Source: Acidobacteriota bacterium | Lineage (GTDB): Bacteria; Acidobacteriota; UBA4820; DSQY01 | Assembly: GCA_021814085.1 (NCBI GenBank) | Contig: JAKAJA010000172.1 | Location: forward strand, 1-5,011 | Reading direction: 5' to 3' | DNA: 5,011 nt | In this document: positions 3,494 through 5,011 of the stretch, piece by piece | Layout of the letters: each line of letters starts with the position of its first letter | How positions within the stretch are numbered: the first letter of the stretch is position 1 | The notes under the pieces: model-generated | The model's input: only the letters and a program-made list of their open reading frames with translations | Told to the model about the DNA's origin: nothing | Database searches by the model: none | Program-made: the position numbers and the translations under genes

Positions 3494-5011
3494 ATGAAAC
3501 GACTGGGCGTTCTTCGGCTGGTCTTGTGTGTCATGGGGCTCTGCGTCGCGGCCGTGCCCTTCGCTGCGGGGATTCATTTTCAGAACCTGGGGACGGGGGC
3601 GCCGCCGAGCTCGGTGGGGTCCATTCCGGTGCGGCCCTTCTTCCAGGCCCCCCAGGCGGCGATCGCGAATTTCACAAACCTGTCTTCCATCCCGGGATCA
3701 CCCGTGGGGGGGAACATTTCGACTTCCATTGCGGTGATCAAGCTAGCCATTGGGTCTGGTTGGACGTCGTGGAGCAATGGATACACAGGTGCCGTTTACG
3801 CGACCTATCCGTCTACCAGCGTGACTCTGACCCTTCCTCCCGGCGCCCTCGCTTTCTACTCGTACGTGGAGCCCGACCCCTATGGCACATTCACCATCAC
3901 GGCTGTCACCAATAGCGGGGTTAGCTCAGGTCCGATTACAGTGAGCGGTTTAGCCGGGGCCAACGGCTTCGCATTTTACACGGACGACAAGGATGCCATC
4001 GCTTTGGTCACCATCTCGAGTAGCGTCGATTTCGCTTTTGGCGAGTTCGGGATTTCGGGCGGGCCGGGCTGGGCGGTGGTGGCGAACGTGAACGACGACA
4101 CGATCGACACCATCGACCTGAGCACCAACACCGTCTACGGCCCCTTCCTGGGCGGCTCGCCGGGCCCCGGGGAACTGCTGGAGGTAGCGGTGACGCCCGA
4201 CGGCCACTACGCCCTGGTGAGCAACTTCGAGACCAGTACCGTTTATCGCGTGGACCTCACTAACCCGGCCAGCCCCGTCCTAGCCGGCAGTGTAAGCCTG
4301 CCGATCCTCCCCGAGGACATCGCCATCTCGCCCGATGGCACCTTCGCCATGGTCACCGACGGCAGCGGCAGCAATGAGATTTGCGTCCTTAACCTGAGCA
4401 CCTTCACGCTGCAGACCACCTACACGGTCCCCGGCTCCTCGATCATCATCGCCGTGGCCATCGCGCCCGACAACCAGACCTGGGTGGCCGCCGACTACGA
4501 CAGCTATCTCATTTTCTATGGCACCTACAGCCTGGGCGGTGGCTTCATTCTGACGGGCTCCCTCCCCACGCCCAGCCCTCTCAACGTGACCATCTCCCCC
4601 GACGGTCAGACGGTGCTCGTGGCCAACGTGGAAAGCGCCTCGGTGAGCGCGTTCTCGATCACGGGGCCGGGCGTGCTGGCGGCGGGCAACACGGTGGGGG
4701 CCCTTCCGGCCAGTCCCCAATCCATCGCCTTCTCGCCCGGTGGTGCGACAGCCTATGTGGACTCGGTGAGCTGCCCCGATGCCATCTCCTGGGTGAAGGT
4801 GACCGCGCCGGGAACCATCAGCCTGGGGAAGGCGGGGGCGGCCAGCCTGCCCGGCTTCTGCGGCGGCACCTACTACGGCGTGGACGGCCTCGCCGTGACG
4901 CCCGACGGGCAGAGGGTGCTGGTGGGCAACACGGGCGGCGCCTCCTCGGTGGACCTCGTGGGAACGCTGTCCTTCGGGGTAACGAGCGTGACGACACCCG
5001 GCAGCTATCCT
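3494..5011 (+). CDS. Secreted beta-sandwich plus beta-propeller protein (3' end outside window)
   Basis: The frame is open for 506 codons from the ATG to the window edge with no stop, so the C-terminus is missing. Residues 1 to about 25 are a signal peptide (MKRLGVLRL, hydrophobic core, likely cleavage near PFAA). Residues about 27-190 look like an extracellular beta-sandwich, with GALAFYSYVEPDPYGTF (117-133) and IALVTISSSVDFAFGEFGIS (169-188), a pattern seen in secreted proteins of several phyla. From about 193 a YVTN/WD40-like beta-propeller begins. Blade motifs are TPDG (234), SPDG (279), APDN (324), SPDG (368), SPGG (414) and TPDG (469), spaced 44-46 residues except the last (55). That gives six blade signatures, and a further blade probably lies beyond the edge. 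A binding scaffold role is inferred; no catalytic residues are evident. G/C use at third positions rises from about 69% (codons 57-196) to about 91% (197-336). Confidence 0.9.
   Translation, partial: MKRLGVLRLVLCVMGLCVAAVPFAAGIHFQNLGTGAPPSSVGSIPVRPFFQAPQAAIANFTNLSSIPGSPVGGNISTSIAVIKLAIGSGWTSWSNGYTGAVYATYPSTSVTLTLPPGALAFYSYVEPDPYGTFTITAVTNSGVSSGPITVSGLAGANGFAFYTDDKDAIALVTISSSVDFAFGEFGISGGPGWAVVANVNDDTIDTIDLSTNTVYGPFLGGSPGPGELLEVAVTPDGHYALVSNFETSTVYRVDLTNPASPVLAGSVSLPILPEDIAISPDGTFAMVTDGSGSNEICVLNLSTFTLQTTYTVPGSSIIIAVAIAPDNQTWVAADYDSYLIFYGTYSLGGGFILTGSLPTPSPLNVTISPDGQTVLVANVESASVSAFSITGPGVLAAGNTVGALPASPQSIAFSPGGATAYVDSVSCPDAISWVKVTAPGTISLGKAGAASLPGFCGGTYYGVDGLAVTPDGQRVLVGNTGGASSVDLVGTLSFGVTSVTTPGSYP

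Noticed and set aside
3463..3915. 150-codon frame on the + strand overlapping the propeller gene
   Set aside because: It is out of frame with the consensus AGGAGGTG-led ATG at 3494. The 506-codon open frame there has a signal peptide and propeller motifs, so this is an overlap shadow.
1..5011. CRISPR array, tRNA, rRNA, insertion sequence or attachment site
   Set aside because: No regularly spaced short repeats, no cloverleaf or rRNA-like segments, no transposase or integrase motifs and no terminal inverted repeats with target duplications were seen.

Overview
The window is GC-rich (strong G/C preference at third codon positions) and carries Shine-Dalgarno-led genes for exported proteins with classical Sec signal peptides. 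This fits a high-GC, diderm, environmental bacterium. The secreted beta-rich architecture (L-type lectin, SPDG-type beta-propeller, short repeated C-terminal module) would suit Acidobacteriota or a similar phylum, but no marker gene is present and the taxonomic guess is weak.

Layout, all genes on the + strand: (1) bases 1-117 are the last 38 codons of an unrecognised gene. (2) 118-672 is a long non-coding stretch with several inverted repeats and a candidate dyad operator. (3) 673-1851 encodes a secreted protein with an N-terminal Rossmann-like, possibly glutamine-amidotransferase-like, domain and a ~103-residue C-terminal module. (4) A perfect 12-bp UUCG-loop hairpin (1889-1916) ends that unit, and 1852-2215 is non-coding. 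(5) 2216-3274 encodes a secreted L-type (legume/Con A-like) lectin that ends in the same C-terminal module. (6) 3275-3493 is non-coding with a plausible sigma70-type promoter. (7) 3494 to the window edge is an open reading frame of 506 codons without a stop: a secreted beta-sandwich plus beta-propeller protein whose C-terminus lies outside the window.

The three complete or near-complete genes look like separate transcription units: gaps are 219-364 bp, with a strong hairpin after the first and a promoter-like site before the third. They share a theme of export and extracellular recognition. The lectin should bind glycans, the propeller is probably a binding scaffold, and the amidotransferase-like domain has no visible catalytic centre. 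The most notable feature is the shared C-terminal module: about 67 of 103 residues are identical in a gap-free hand alignment, yet it is attached to two unrelated N-terminal domains. It behaves like a mobile targeting, anchoring or assembly domain. A pair of related half-sites (CCGSARTA) occurs upstream of both module-bearing genes and may be a shared regulatory element.
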